From Nonomuraea basaltis (GTDB taxonomy: Bacteria; Actinomycetota; Actinomycetes; Streptosporangiales; Streptosporangiaceae): DNA of 61,413 bases. Below the pieces are notes generated by a model. The model had not been told where the DNA came from. It was given only the letters and a program-made list of their open reading frames with translations, and did not search any database. Location: NCBI RefSeq assembly GCF_005893125.1, contig NZ_VCJS01000063.1:1-61413 (forward strand), read 5' to 3'. Positions 1-9,018 of this stretch are shown here, piece after piece. Each line of letters opens with the position of its first letter. Position 1 is the first letter of the stretch. The translations under genes were made by a program, and so were the position numbers.

Positions 1-154
1 CCGTCCCCCTGACGGCCCTTCCCGAGGAACCCGCGGGCGACATGAGGCGGCCGGCGCGGAAACACAGGAGCACCGCCGTCTGGACGGCGGAGCGAAGGAA
101 GCGTAGTGACGAGGCAGGGCGGTGGATCCGGCCGATGAATACGGAAGGGACGAC
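1..154. other. Upstream non-coding edge
   Basis: No gene is recognised here. A short perfect inverted repeat (arms CCGCCGTC 73-80 and GACGGCGG 83-90) could be the tail hairpin of a gene lying outside the window. A purine-rich stretch at 142-149 (GGAAGGGA) is the likely ribosome-binding site of the first gene. A sugar-binding protein gene for the first importer might lie further left but is not visible. Confidence 0.4.
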
Positions 155-1666
155 ATGGCTGTACCCGCGCCGGTCCTGACAATGAGCGGGATCGGCAAAC
201 AATTTCCCGGGGTGAAGGCCCTGGACGGCGTGGACCTGCGGCTGCTGCCCGGTGAGGTGCACGCGCTCATGGGAGAGAACGGCGCGGGCAAGTCCACCCT
301 GATCAAGGTGCTCACCGGCGTCTACTCCGCCGACGCGGGCACCATCGAGCTGGGCGGCGCACCCGTCGCGTTCGGCAGCCCCCTGGAGGCGCAGCAGGCC
401 GGCATCAGCACGGTGTACCAAGAGGTCAACCTCTGCACGAACCTCTCCGTGGCCGAGAACATCTTCATCGGCCGCGAGCCGCGCCGCTTCGGGCGCATCG
501 ACTGGAAGCGCATGCGTACCAGGGCGAACGAGTTGCTGTCGCGGCTCGAGCTCAGCCTGGACGTGTCCGCGCCGCTGTCGACGTACTCGCTGGCCATCCA
601 GCAGATGGTGGCCATCGCGCGGGCGATCGACATCGACGCCCGGGTGCTGATCCTCGACGAGCCCACGTCCAGCCTGGACGCGGACGAGGTCGAGCAGCTG
701 TTCAGGGTGATGAGGCGGCTCAAGGAGGAGGGCATCGCCATCCTCTTCGTCTCCCACTTCCTCGACCAGATCTACGAGATCTCGGACCGGATGACGATCC
801 TGCGCAACGGGCGGCTCGTCGGCGAATACCTGACGAAACAGCTCCCGCAGGTCGAGCTGGTCGCCAAGATGATCGGCCAGGAGCTGGCCGCGCTCGAACG
901 GCTCCACGGCGAGGCCAAGGTCTTCGACCGGCCCCTGGTCGAGGCGCGCGAGCTCGGCCGAGCCGGGGCGATCGAGCCGTTCAACCTGACCATCCACCAG
1001 GGAGAGGTCGTCGGCCTGGCGGGGCTGCTCGGCTCCGGCCGTACGGAGATCGCCAGGCTGCTGTTCGGCGCCGACCACGCAGGCACGGGCGAGATCGCGG
1101 TCGGCGGGTCGCCGGCGTCGTTGCGGACGCCGCGCGCGGCCATGACCCACAAAATCGCGTTCTGCTCCGAGAACCGCAAGTCCGACGGGCTCATCCCCGA
1201 CCTCACCGTCCGGGAGAACATCATCCTGGCCCTCCAGGCCACCAGGGGCTGGACCAGGCCGGTGCCGCGTGAGCAGCAGGACGCCCTGGTCGACAAGTAC
1301 ATCAAGGCCCTGAAGATCAGCCCGCCCAACCCCGAGCACCTCGTACGCAACCTCAGCGGTGGCAACCAGCAGAAGGTCGTGCTGGCCAGGTGGCTCATCC
1401 TGGAGCCCCGGCTGCTGATCCTCGACGAGCCCACCCGGGGCATCGACGTCGGCGCGAAGACCGAGATCCAGCGGCTGGTGGCCGAGCTGTCGGACGGCGG
1501 CATGGCGGTGTTGTTCATCTCCGCCGAGCTGGAGGAGGTGCTGCGGCTCTGCCACAAGGTCGAGGTGCTGCGCGACCGGCGGCTGGTGGCCGAGCTGCCC
1601 AACGACGACTCGCTGACAACGGACGTGCTCATGGAAACGATCGCGAGCGGAGGCCGGACCACATGA
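155..1666 (+). CDS. Sugar ABC transporter ATPase, CUT2 (RbsA/YtfR-like)
   Basis: Cytoplasmic ATPase of a ribose-type monosaccharide importer, with two ABC domains in one 503-aa chain, the usual length for the family. The first domain has Walker A GENGAGKST (residues 40-48) and Walker B LILDEPTSSLD. The second has the degenerate P-loop GLLGSGRTE typical of CUT2 ATPases, an intact signature LSGGNQQK and LLILDEPTRGIDVG. ATG 155 is preferred over an in-frame GTG at 122 because GGAAGGGA lies 5 nt upstream. The stop overlaps the next start (ATGA). Being followed by two separate permease genes matches the YtfR-YtfT-YjfF (galactofuranose) arrangement, but substrate cannot be read from sequence; arabinose or another pentose/furanose is inferred from the ara genes downstream. 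Confidence 0.93.
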   Translation: MAVPAPVLTMSGIGKQFPGVKALDGVDLRLLPGEVHALMGENGAGKSTLIKVLTGVYSADAGTIELGGAPVAFGSPLEAQQAGISTVYQEVNLCTNLSVAENIFIGREPRRFGRIDWKRMRTRANELLSRLELSLDVSAPLSTYSLAIQQMVAIARAIDIDARVLILDEPTSSLDADEVEQLFRVMRRLKEEGIAILFVSHFLDQIYEISDRMTILRNGRLVGEYLTKQLPQVELVAKMIGQELAALERLHGEAKVFDRPLVEARELGRAGAIEPFNLTIHQGEVVGLAGLLGSGRTEIARLLFGADHAGTGEIAVGGSPASLRTPRAAMTHKIAFCSENRKSDGLIPDLTVRENIILALQATRGWTRPVPREQQDALVDKYIKALKISPPNPEHLVRNLSGGNQQKVVLARWLILEPRLLILDEPTRGIDVGAKTEIQRLVAELSDGGMAVLFISAELEEVLRLCHKVEVLRDRRLVAELPNDDSLTTDVLMETIASGGRTT

Positions 1667-2676
1667 GACGGCTCCTCTGGCCGGCGGCGGTCCTCGTGCT
1701 GCTGCTGGTGCTGAACGTGCTCTTCACGCCCAGCTTCTTCTCGATCCAGGTCAGGGACGGCCACCTGTACGGCAGCCTGATCGACATCCTCCGGTTCGGC
1801 GCCCCGCTGATCCTGGTCTCGCTCGGCATGACCCTGGTCATCGCGACGGGCGGCATCGACCTGTCGGTCGGCTCGGTGGTGGCGATCTCCGGTGCGCTGG
1901 CGTGCCTGCAGATCAGCCAGGACGCGAGCGTGTTCACCGCCGTGGCGCTGGCGCTCGCGCTGTGCGTGGTGCTGGGCGCCTGGAACGGATTCCTGGTCGC
2001 GGGCGTCGGCATCCAGCCGATCATCGCCACGCTCATCCTCATGGTGGCCGGGCGCGGCCTGGCGCAGCTCATCACCGACGGGCAGATCATCACCGTCAAC
2101 AGCCCGGCGTTCAAGGTGATCGGCGGCGGCTACTGGCTGACGGTGCCGTTCGGCATCCTCATCGTGATCGCCGTGCTGGCGATCACCACGTTCCTGACCC
2201 GGCGGCTGGCGCTGGGCATGCTGATCGAGTCCGTCGGCGGCAACGCCGAGGCGAGCCGGCTCGCCGGGATCCGCTCACGCGGGATCATCATCATGGTGTA
2301 CGCGTTCGCCGCCCTGTGCGCGGGCGTCGCCGGGCTGATGATCAGCTCGAACGTCTCCAGCGCCGACGGCAACAACGCCGGCCTGTGGATCGAGCTGGAC
2401 GCCATCCTGGCCGTCGTGATCGGCGGCACGTCGCTGGCCGGCGGCCGGTTCTCGCTCGGCGGCACCGTGCTGGGCGCGCTGATCATCCAGACGCTGACCA
2501 CGACGATCTACTCGATCGGCGTGCCGCCGGAGACCACGCTGCTGTTCAAGGCGCTGGTCGTGACAGCCGTCTGCCTCATCCAGTCCCCGTCCTTCCGCGC
2601 GAAGGTCTTCCGCCGGCGCGGGCGCACGGCTCCGCCCAGTCCGGCCCCCGAGGAGAAGGTGCGAGTTACCGCATGA
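1663..2676 (+). CDS. Sugar ABC transporter permease, CUT2 (YtfT-like)
   Basis: Integral membrane permease of the BPD_transp_2 family (337 aa). Many hydrophobic segments are seen from residue 5 on. The conserved loop ATGGIDLSVGSVVAISGA and the cytoplasmic ATPase-contact region around GGTSLAGGRFSLGG are present. The start overlaps the ATPase stop by 4 nt and its own stop overlaps the next permease, so the three are one translationally coupled operon. It probably forms a heterodimeric channel with the next gene. Closest in plan to E. coli YtfT; substrate inferred only. Confidence 0.9.
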   Translation: MRRLLWPAAVLVLLLVLNVLFTPSFFSIQVRDGHLYGSLIDILRFGAPLILVSLGMTLVIATGGIDLSVGSVVAISGALACLQISQDASVFTAVALALALCVVLGAWNGFLVAGVGIQPIIATLILMVAGRGLAQLITDGQIITVNSPAFKVIGGGYWLTVPFGILIVIAVLAITTFLTRRLALGMLIESVGGNAEASRLAGIRSRGIIIMVYAFAALCAGVAGLMISSNVSSADGNNAGLWIELDAILAVVIGGTSLAGGRFSLGGTVLGALIIQTLTTTIYSIGVPPETTLLFKALVVTAVCLIQSPSFRAKVFRRRGRTAPPSPAPEEKVRVTA

Positions 2677-3656
2677 CCACGATGACGATCGGCCGGGCGG
2701 CCGTCCCGGCCAAGTACCTGCCGGTCCTGGTGACCGGCTGCCTGTTCGTGGCCATGTTCGTGGCGGGCGGCATCCGCTACGAGGGCTTCGCCACCGGGCA
2801 GATCATTCTCAACGTTTTCATCGACAACGCGTTCCTGCTGGTCGTGGCGGTCGGGATGACGTTCGTGATCCTCACCGGGGGCATCGACCTGTCGGTGGGG
2901 TCGGTGGTGGCGCTGTCCACGATGATCTCGGCGAGCCTGATGGCGGGGCCCGGGTGGCCTCCGTACCTGGTGGTGCCGTTGGTGCTGGCCATCGGCTCCG
3001 GGCTCGGGCTGGTGATGGGCTACATCGTGCACGCCTTCGACATCCAGCCGTTCATCGTGACGCTGGCGGGCATGTTCCTGGCCCGAGGGCTGTGTTACAC
3101 GATCGGAACCGACTCGATCCCGATCGAGGACGCGACGTTCACGGCCTTCGCGCAGACGAGGATCGACCTGTTCGCGGACATGTGGGTGTCGCCCAGCGTG
3201 ATCATCGCCGTGGTGGTCGTGCTCGTGGCGGCGTACGTGCTGCACTACACGCGCCTCGGCAGGTCCGTCTACGCGACCGGTGGCAACGAGCAGTCGGCGC
3301 TGCTGATGGGGCTGCCCGTGGGGCGGACGAAGATCGCGGTCTACACGATCAGCGGGTTCTGCTCGGCGCTGGGCGGCGTGCTGCTGTCGTTCTACATGCT
3401 CTCCGGCTACGGGCTGCACGCCGTGGGCATGGAGCTGGACGCGATCGCGGCGGTCGTCATCGGGGGCACGCTGCTGACCGGAGGAACCGGCTTCCTGTTC
3501 GGCACCGTGCTCGGGGTGCTCGTGCTGGGCCTGATCCAGACGATCATCAGCTTCGAGGGGACGCTCAGCTCGTGGTGGACCAAGATCTTCATCGGACTGT
3601 TGCTCTTCGTCTTCATTTTGCTGCAACGGCTGTTCTCGGCCCGGTCAAGGCGCTGA
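2673..3656 (+). CDS. Sugar ABC transporter permease, CUT2 (YjfF-like)
   Basis: Second membrane subunit (327 aa) of the same importer, with the motif LTGGIDLSVGSVVALS and the conserved GGTLLTGGTGFLFG loop. The start ATG 2673 overlaps the upstream stop (ATGA); an ATG at 2682 is an alternative. No substrate-binding protein is encoded between these genes and the promoter at 3705, so the partner binding protein is either upstream of the window or shared with the ChvE-like protein that follows. The second option is speculative. Confidence 0.9.
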   Translation: MTTMTIGRAAVPAKYLPVLVTGCLFVAMFVAGGIRYEGFATGQIILNVFIDNAFLLVVAVGMTFVILTGGIDLSVGSVVALSTMISASLMAGPGWPPYLVVPLVLAIGSGLGLVMGYIVHAFDIQPFIVTLAGMFLARGLCYTIGTDSIPIEDATFTAFAQTRIDLFADMWVSPSVIIAVVVVLVAAYVLHYTRLGRSVYATGGNEQSALLMGLPVGRTKIAVYTISGFCSALGGVLLSFYMLSGYGLHAVGMELDAIAAVVIGGTLLTGGTGFLFGTVLGVLVLGLIQTIISFEGTLSSWWTKIFIGLLLFVFILLQRLFSARSRR

Positions 3657-3704
3657 CCTGCGGGAAAAGTTACCTGAAAGTTTCCGTGAGGTTATGCCCA
3701 ACCG

Positions 3705-3733
3705 TTGACATAGACTTTGTTAACGATAACAAT
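3705..3733 (+). promoter_or_regulatory. Promoter of the chvE-like operon
   Basis: TTGACA at 3705-3710 is a perfect -35 box. A 17-nt spacer leads to AACAAT (3728-3733), a 4/6 match to the -10 consensus. The LacI-type operator at 3717-3732 covers the spacer and -10, so repressor binding would block this promoter. Confidence 0.6.
3717..3732. promoter_or_regulatory. LacI-family operator upstream of chvE-like gene
   Basis: TTGTTAACGATAACAA is a 16-bp near-perfect palindrome centred on CG (half-sites 7/8 identical), the standard layout for LacI-family operators. Thirteen of 16 bases recur at 9003-9018 over the araB start codon. The LacI-type gene at 7944-8966 is the natural candidate regulator. 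Confidence 0.75.
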
Positions 3734-3852
3734 CGGCGGGAAACGAACGCGAACTTTGTTCCGATTCGTCACGTTTTGTGATCGAATTCATCGTTTTCAT
3801 CGGCAGTCGCCGTGTCCAGCGCTGCCGCGACCCCCATCGCAAGGAGAAACTC

Positions 3853-4971
3853 ATGAGGTTGGGACGAATCGGGGGCGTGGTGTCGGCCATCGCGCTCGCC
3901 GCGGTCATGACGGCCTGCGGCTCCAGCCAGAAGACGGTCGACACCGAGGCCTCCTCCTCCGCGTCCGCCGGTAACGCCGGCGCGCTGATCGGTGTGACCA
4001 TGCCGACCAAGTCGTCTGAGCGCTGGATCCACGACGGCGACAACGTCAAGGAGCAGCTCGAGAAGCTGGGCTACAAGGTCGACCTCCAGTACGCGGAGAA
4101 CGACATCCCCACCCAGGCCAACCAGATCGAGAACCAGATCACCAAGGGCGCCAAGCTCCTGATCATCGCCTCGATCGACGGCACCGCGATCACCTCGCAG
4201 CTGCAGCAGGCCGCCGACAACAAGATCCCGGTCATCGCCTACGACCGGCTGATCCGCAACAGCCCGAACGTCGACTACTACGCCACCTTCGACAACTTCA
4301 AGGTCGGCGTGCAGCAGGCGACCTCGCTCCTCAAGGGCCTCGGCGTCGAGGACGGCAAGAAGGGCCCGTTCAACGTCGAGCTGTTCGGCGGCTCGCCCGA
4401 CGACAACAACGCCACGTTCTTCTGGAACGGCGCCATGTCGGTGCTCCAGCCGAAGATCGACGACGGCACGCTCGTGATCAAGAGCGGCCAGACCGACTTC
4501 AAGCAGGCCGCCATCCTGCGGTGGGACCCCGCCACGGCGCAGAAGCGCATGGAGGACATCCTCACCAAGACCTACACCGGCGGCACCAAGGTCGACGGCG
4601 TTCTCTCCCCGTACGACGGCCTGTCCATCGGCATCCTGTCGGCGCTGAAGAGCTCCGGCTACGGCACCAGCGGCCAGCCGTACCCGACCGTGACCGGCCA
4701 GGACGCCGAGCTCGCTTCGGTGAAGTCGATCATCGCCGATGAGCAGTACTCCACCATCTTCAAGGACACCCGCAAGCTCGCCGAGCAGACCGTGAAGATG
4801 GCCGACGCCGTGCTCAAGGGCGGCCAGCCCGAGGTGAACAACACCAAGGACTACGACAACGGCAATAAGGTCGTGCCGTCGTACCTGCTCGACCCGGTGA
4901 TCGTCGACAAGGACAACTACAAGGAAGTCATCATCGGCGGCAACTACTACACCGAGGACCAGCTCAAGTAA
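3853..4971 (+). CDS. chvE: ChvE-like multiple-monosaccharide-binding lipoprotein
   Basis: Extracytoplasmic solute-binding lipoprotein (372 aa) that would deliver a sugar to the GguA/GguB-like transporter encoded next. The N-terminus has a signal peptide ending in the lipobox region VMTAC, with Cys22 as the lipidated residue. The mature part follows the periplasmic-binding-protein type 1 pattern (GVTMPTKSSERWIHDG, LLIIASIDGTA, VIAYDRLI). The order binding protein, 509-aa ATPase, 419-aa permease is that of the ChvE-GguA-GguB multiple sugar importer. AAGGAG at 3841 lies 6 nt before ATG 3853. A strong hairpin follows the stop, which often gives binding-protein mRNA extra copies. Confidence 0.9.
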   Translation: MRLGRIGGVVSAIALAAVMTACGSSQKTVDTEASSSASAGNAGALIGVTMPTKSSERWIHDGDNVKEQLEKLGYKVDLQYAENDIPTQANQIENQITKGAKLLIIASIDGTAITSQLQQAADNKIPVIAYDRLIRNSPNVDYYATFDNFKVGVQQATSLLKGLGVEDGKKGPFNVELFGGSPDDNNATFFWNGAMSVLQPKIDDGTLVIKSGQTDFKQAAILRWDPATAQKRMEDILTKTYTGGTKVDGVLSPYDGLSIGILSALKSSGYGTSGQPYPTVTGQDAELASVKSIIADEQYSTIFKDTRKLAEQTVKMADAVLKGGQPEVNNTKDYDNGNKVVPSYLLDPVIVDKDNYKEVIIGGNYYTEDQLK

Positions 4972-4979
4972 GGGCCTGA

Positions 4980-5005
4980 GCCCGGGGACCGCGAGGTCCC
5001 CGGGC
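4980..5005 (+). terminator. Hairpin between chvE-like and ATPase genes
   Basis: Perfect 11-bp stem GCCCGGGGACC / GGTCCCCGGGC with a GCGA tetraloop, 8 nt after the stop. It lacks a T-run, so partial termination or 3'-end stabilisation is likely, giving more binding protein than ATPase and permease. Confidence 0.65.
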
Positions 5006-5115
5006 CTTCCCGGCTAACAAGAATCCTGCTCAATTGGTCAGCCGCCCTACAGCCGCGTCTGGTCAAGGCTGTAGCGGCGATCCATGCAGGTTTCTTATTA
5101 GTGAGCGAGGAGCAT

Positions 5116-6645
5116 ATGACCGAGACCATCTTGCGGATGAGCGGGATCACCAAGACGTTCCCCGGCGTGAAGGCGCTGCAGGACGTCAATCTGTCCGTCC
5201 GGCGGGGCGAGATCCACGCGATCTGCGGCGAGAACGGCGCCGGCAAGTCGACGCTGATGAAGGTGCTTTCCGGGGTCTACCCGCACGGCGACTACGAAGG
5301 CGAGATCACCTTCGAGGGCAGGCGGGTCGAGTTCGGCGGCATCCGCGACAGCGAGCACGCCGGCATCGTCATCATCCACCAGGAGCTGGCGCTCAGCCCG
5401 CAGCTCTCGATCGCCGAGAACGTCTTCCTCGGCAACGAGCGAGCCAAGCGCGGCGTCATCGACTGGAACCGTACCAACTACGAGGCCGGCGAGCTGATGA
5501 GGCGGGTCGGCCTGCGCGAGAACCCGACGACGACGATCTCCGACATCGGAGTGGGCAAGCAGCAGCTCGTCGAGATCGCCAAGGCGCTGTCGAAGGAGGT
5601 CAAGCTCCTCATCCTCGACGAGCCGACCGCCGCGCTCAACGACGACGACTCCGCCCACCTGCTCGACCTGCTGCGCGGGCTCCGGGACGAGGGCATCACC
5701 TGCGTGATCATCTCCCACAAGCTCAACGAGGTCATCGCGATCGCCGACTCCGTCACGATCATCCGCGACGGGCGGACGATCGAGACGCTCGACATGGCGA
5801 ACGACCACGTGACCGAGGACCGCATCATCTCCGGCATGGTCGGCCGCGCCCTCGACAACCGCTTCCCACCGCACGAGTCGACGATCGGCGACGAGGCGCT
5901 GCGCATCGAGGACTGGACGGTCTACAGCCCCAGCCAGCCAGGCCGGAAGGTGGTCGACGGGGCGGCGCTCACGCTGCGCCGCGGCGAGATCGTGGGACTG
6001 GCCGGGCTCATGGGCGCCGGGCGCACCGAGCTGGCGATGAGCGTGTTCGGGCGGGCGTACGGCGTGCACATCTCCGGCAAGGTCTTCAAGGACGGCAAGC
6101 CGATCGAGATCCGCAACGTGCAGGACGCGATCAGGCACGGCATCGCCTACGCCACCGAGGACCGCAAGAGGTACGGACTCAACCTCATCGAGGACATCAA
6201 GCGCAACATCAGCGCGGCCGGGCTCAAGGGCATGGCCAAGCGCGGCTGGGTGAACGAGCACGAGGAGTACCGGGTCGCCGAAGAGTTCCACAAGAGCATG
6301 AACATCAAGGCGCCCAGTGTCGCCAGCGTCGTCGGCAAGCTGAGCGGCGGCAACCAGCAGAAGGTCGTGCTCTCCAAGTGGATCCTGACCGAGCCGGACG
6401 TGCTCATCCTCGACGAACCGACCCGAGGCATCGACGTCGGTGCCAAGTATGAGATCTACACGATCATCAACCGCCTCGCCGACCAGGGCAAGGCCGTGCT
6501 GGTGATCTCTTCTGAGTTGCCTGAGCTGCTTGGCCTGTGCGACCGCATCTACACACTTTCTGAAGGTCGCATCACCGGCGAGGTACCACGCCAGGACGCC
6601 ACGCAGGAACGCCTCATGCACCTCATGACCAAGGGACAGGAGTAG
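5116..6645 (+). CDS. gguA: Multiple-monosaccharide ABC transporter ATPase (GguA/MmsA-like)
   Basis: Two-domain CUT2 ATPase of 509 aa. The first domain has GENGAGKST and LLILDEPTAALN; the second has GLMGAGRTE in place of a canonical P-loop, LSGGNQQKVVLSKW and LILDEPTRGIDVG. ATG 5116 is chosen because GAGGAG lies 5 nt upstream; an in-frame GTG at 5101 would add five residues. It follows the ChvE-like gene and precedes a GguB-size permease, which separates it from the first importer ATPase. It probably energises uptake of arabinose, xylose, galactose or related sugars. Confidence 0.92.
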   Translation: MTETILRMSGITKTFPGVKALQDVNLSVRRGEIHAICGENGAGKSTLMKVLSGVYPHGDYEGEITFEGRRVEFGGIRDSEHAGIVIIHQELALSPQLSIAENVFLGNERAKRGVIDWNRTNYEAGELMRRVGLRENPTTTISDIGVGKQQLVEIAKALSKEVKLLILDEPTAALNDDDSAHLLDLLRGLRDEGITCVIISHKLNEVIAIADSVTIIRDGRTIETLDMANDHVTEDRIISGMVGRALDNRFPPHESTIGDEALRIEDWTVYSPSQPGRKVVDGAALTLRRGEIVGLAGLMGAGRTELAMSVFGRAYGVHISGKVFKDGKPIEIRNVQDAIRHGIAYATEDRKRYGLNLIEDIKRNISAAGLKGMAKRGWVNEHEEYRVAEEFHKSMNIKAPSVASVVGKLSGGNQQKVVLSKWILTEPDVLILDEPTRGIDVGAKYEIYTIINRLADQGKAVLVISSELPELLGLCDRIYTLSEGRITGEVPRQDATQERLMHLMTKGQE

Positions 6646-6650
6646 CTCTG

Positions 6651-7910
6651 ATGAGCAGCATCACGCCCGCCGACGTGCAGGTCGGCGCCAAGGGCGACGG
6701 GGGAGCGCCACGGCGGCCGGGACGGGTGTCGCTTGGCGGAATCTCGCTCAACCTGCGTTCGAGCGGTATCTACATCGCCTTCGCGCTGATCATCGCGCTG
6801 TTCTCGGTGCTGACCGACGGCGCGCTGCTCCAGCCGCAGAACATTTCCAACATCATCGTCCAGAACTCGTACGTCCTGATCCTCGCGATCGGGATGATCC
6901 TGGTCATCATCGCCGGGCACATCGACCTGTCGGTCGGCTCGGTGGTCGCGGTCACCGGGGCCCTGTCCGCCGTGCTCATGGTGAACATGGGCATGCCGTG
7001 GCCGCTGGCCCTGCTGATCACGCTGGTGTTCGGCGCGCTGATCGGCGCCTGGCAGGGATACTGGATCGCCTACTTCGGCATCCCGGCGTTCATCGTGACG
7101 CTGGCCGGCATGCTGTTGTTCCGGGCGCTGACCCTGACCGTGCTGGGCAACCAGGGCATCGGCCCGTTCCCCGACCAGGTCCGCACGCTGGCCAACGGCT
7201 TCACCAACGGCTACCTGGACAACATCGGCCTCGGCCCGCTCGGCGGCGCCGACCTGTTCAGCCTGCTGATCGGCATCGTCGCGATCGCCGGCATGGCCAC
7301 CGCCCAGTGGCGCACCCGTGGCGCCCGCAAGGGCTACGGCCAGGCCGTCGAGCCCATGGCGCTGTTCGTGCTCAAGCTGGCCGCCGGCGCCGCGCTGATC
7401 CTCTTCCTGGTCGTGCAGCTGGCCCGCTTCAAGAACCTGCCGTGGGTGCTGGTGCTGCTGGCGGTGCTCGTGCTGGCGTACTCGCTGATGGCCAACCGCA
7501 CGGTCTTCGGCCGGCAGATCTACGCCATCGGCGGCAACCTCCAGGCGGCCGTCATGTCCGGCGTGAAGGTCAAGTCGGTGGTCTTCTGGATCTTCGTCAA
7601 CATGGGCGTGCTGTCGGCCGTCGCCGGCATCATCTTCGCCGGCCGGCTCAACCAGGCGGGTCCGACGGCGGGCAACAGCTTCGAGCTGGACGCCATCGCC
7701 GCGGCCTTCATCGGTGGCGCTGCCGTGCAGGGCGGCGTCGGCAAGGTGGTCGGCGCGATCACCGGCGGTCTGATCATGGCGGTCATCAACAACGGCATGT
7801 CCCTGATCGGCTCACCCAGCGAGCGGGTCATGCTCGTCAAGGGCGCCGTCCTCCTGGCCGCCGTCGCGTTCGATGTCTGGACCAAGCGCCGGGCAGGTAC
7901 TTCGCGCTGA
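6651..7910 (+). CDS. gguB: Multiple-monosaccharide ABC transporter permease (GguB-like)
   Basis: Integral membrane permease of 419 aa, longer than YtfT/YjfF/RbsC (about 320-340 aa) and matching GguB/XylH-type permeases with additional transmembrane segments. The conserved IAGHIDLSVGSVVAVTGA is seen near residue 85 and GGAAVQGGVGKVVGA near the C-terminus. It starts 5 nt after the ATPase stop, with its AGGAG inside the end of the ATPase gene, so the genes are coupled. Confidence 0.92.
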   Translation: MSSITPADVQVGAKGDGGAPRRPGRVSLGGISLNLRSSGIYIAFALIIALFSVLTDGALLQPQNISNIIVQNSYVLILAIGMILVIIAGHIDLSVGSVVAVTGALSAVLMVNMGMPWPLALLITLVFGALIGAWQGYWIAYFGIPAFIVTLAGMLLFRALTLTVLGNQGIGPFPDQVRTLANGFTNGYLDNIGLGPLGGADLFSLLIGIVAIAGMATAQWRTRGARKGYGQAVEPMALFVLKLAAGAALILFLVVQLARFKNLPWVLVLLAVLVLAYSLMANRTVFGRQIYAIGGNLQAAVMSGVKVKSVVFWIFVNMGVLSAVAGIIFAGRLNQAGPTAGNSFELDAIAAAFIGGAAVQGGVGKVVGAITGGLIMAVINNGMSLIGSPSERVMLVKGAVLLAAVAFDVWTKRRAGTSR

Positions 7911-7943
7911 ATATGATCTTCTGAGCCCAGCGAAAGGAGGACC

Positions 7944-8966
7944 GTGACGACACCCAGACGGCGCCTGCCGGTCATGGCCGACGTGGCCAAGGAAGCGGGC
8001 GTGTCGCACCAGACGGTCTCCCGGGTGCTCAACGACCATCCGAACGTCCGGCCCGACACCCGGGCCCGGGTGGAGGAGGCGATCTCCCGGCTGGGCTACC
8101 GGCGCAACCTGGTCGCCCGCGCCCTGGTCACCAAGCGCTCGAGGACGCTCGGCGTGGTCAGCTTCGACACCACGCTGTACGGCCCCGCCAGCACCATCTA
8201 CGGCATCGAGCAGGCGGCCAGGACCGCGGGCTACTTCGTGAGCATCGTGAGCCTCAAGTCGATCGACGCCGACAGCGTGCGCGACGCCGTCGACTACCTC
8301 ACCGAGCAGGGCGTTGACGGGGTCGTGGTGGTCGCGCCGCAATACTCGGCCTCTCACGCCCTGGAGAGCCTGCCGTCCGGCATGCCGGCGGTGGCGGTCG
8401 AGGGCACCACGCACCGGGCCGACGTGTCGGTGGTGTGCATCGACCAGATCGAGGGCGCCAGGCTCGCCACGCGGCACCTGCTGGACCTGGGCCACGAGAC
8501 GGTCTGGCACGTCAGCGGCCCGGCGGAGTGGCTGGAGAGCGAGGGCAGGATCGAGGGTTGGCGCGCCGCCCTGGAGGAGGCGGGCCGTCCGGTACCCGAG
8601 CCGCTGGCCGGCGACTGGAGCCCGCGCGCCGGCTACGAAGCCGGCAAGAGCCTGGCCGCGATGGACGACGTCACCGCCATCTTCGCGGCCAACGACCAGA
8701 TGGCGCTCGGCGTGCTGCGCGCCCTCAGCGAGATGGGCGTGCCGGTCCCCGGGCGGATCAGCGTGGTCGGCTTCGACGACATCCCCGAGTCGGCGTTCTT
8801 CTCACCGCCGCTCACCACGGTCAGACAGGACTTCGACGTGGTGGGCCGGCACTGCATCGAGGTCCTGCTACGGCAGATCGACGTGGACGCCACCGCGTAC
8901 GAGCGCCTGGTCGTGCGGCCCAGCTTCGTGGTGAGGTCGAGTACAGCCCCTGCCCGGCACCGGTAG
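7944..8966 (+). CDS. LacI-family transcriptional regulator (arabinose-type)
   Basis: Cytoplasmic sugar-responsive repressor of 340 aa. The N-terminal LacI helix-turn-helix (MADVAKEAGVSHQTVSRVL, about residues 11-29) is followed by the hinge LVARALVTKRSRTLGVVSF and a periplasmic-binding-protein-like effector domain (IFAANDQMALGVLRAL, ISVVGFDDIPES). AAAGGAGG precedes GTG 7944. It lies between the transporter and araB with both operators nearby, so it probably represses both in the absence of arabinose; the inducer is inferred. Confidence 0.92.
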   Translation: MTTPRRRLPVMADVAKEAGVSHQTVSRVLNDHPNVRPDTRARVEEAISRLGYRRNLVARALVTKRSRTLGVVSFDTTLYGPASTIYGIEQAARTAGYFVSIVSLKSIDADSVRDAVDYLTEQGVDGVVVVAPQYSASHALESLPSGMPAVAVEGTTHRADVSVVCIDQIEGARLATRHLLDLGHETVWHVSGPAEWLESEGRIEGWRAALEEAGRPVPEPLAGDWSPRAGYEAGKSLAAMDDVTAIFAANDQMALGVLRALSEMGVPVPGRISVVGFDDIPESAFFSPPLTTVRQDFDVVGRHCIEVLLRQIDVDATAYERLVVRPSFVVRSSTAPARHR

Positions 8967-9002
8967 ATGATTGGCATGCCCCCGGAAACCCCCTGGAGTC
9001 CA

Positions 9003-9018
9003 ATGTGAACGCTAACAA
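9003..9018. promoter_or_regulatory. LacI-family operator overlapping araB start codon
   Basis: ATGTGAACGCTAACAA matches the operator at 3717-3732 in 13 of 16 bases and shares the central CG. The GTG start of araB is inside it (9005). Only 38 nt separate the LacI stop from araB, so a promoter, if any, lies in the end of the regulator gene. Binding here would block initiation or stop transcribing polymerase. Confidence 0.6.

Noticed and set aside
85..118. Sequence resembling the 39-bp dispersed repeat
   Set aside because: Only partial similarity (GCGAAGGAAGCGTAGTGACGAGGC); too divergent to call a copy.
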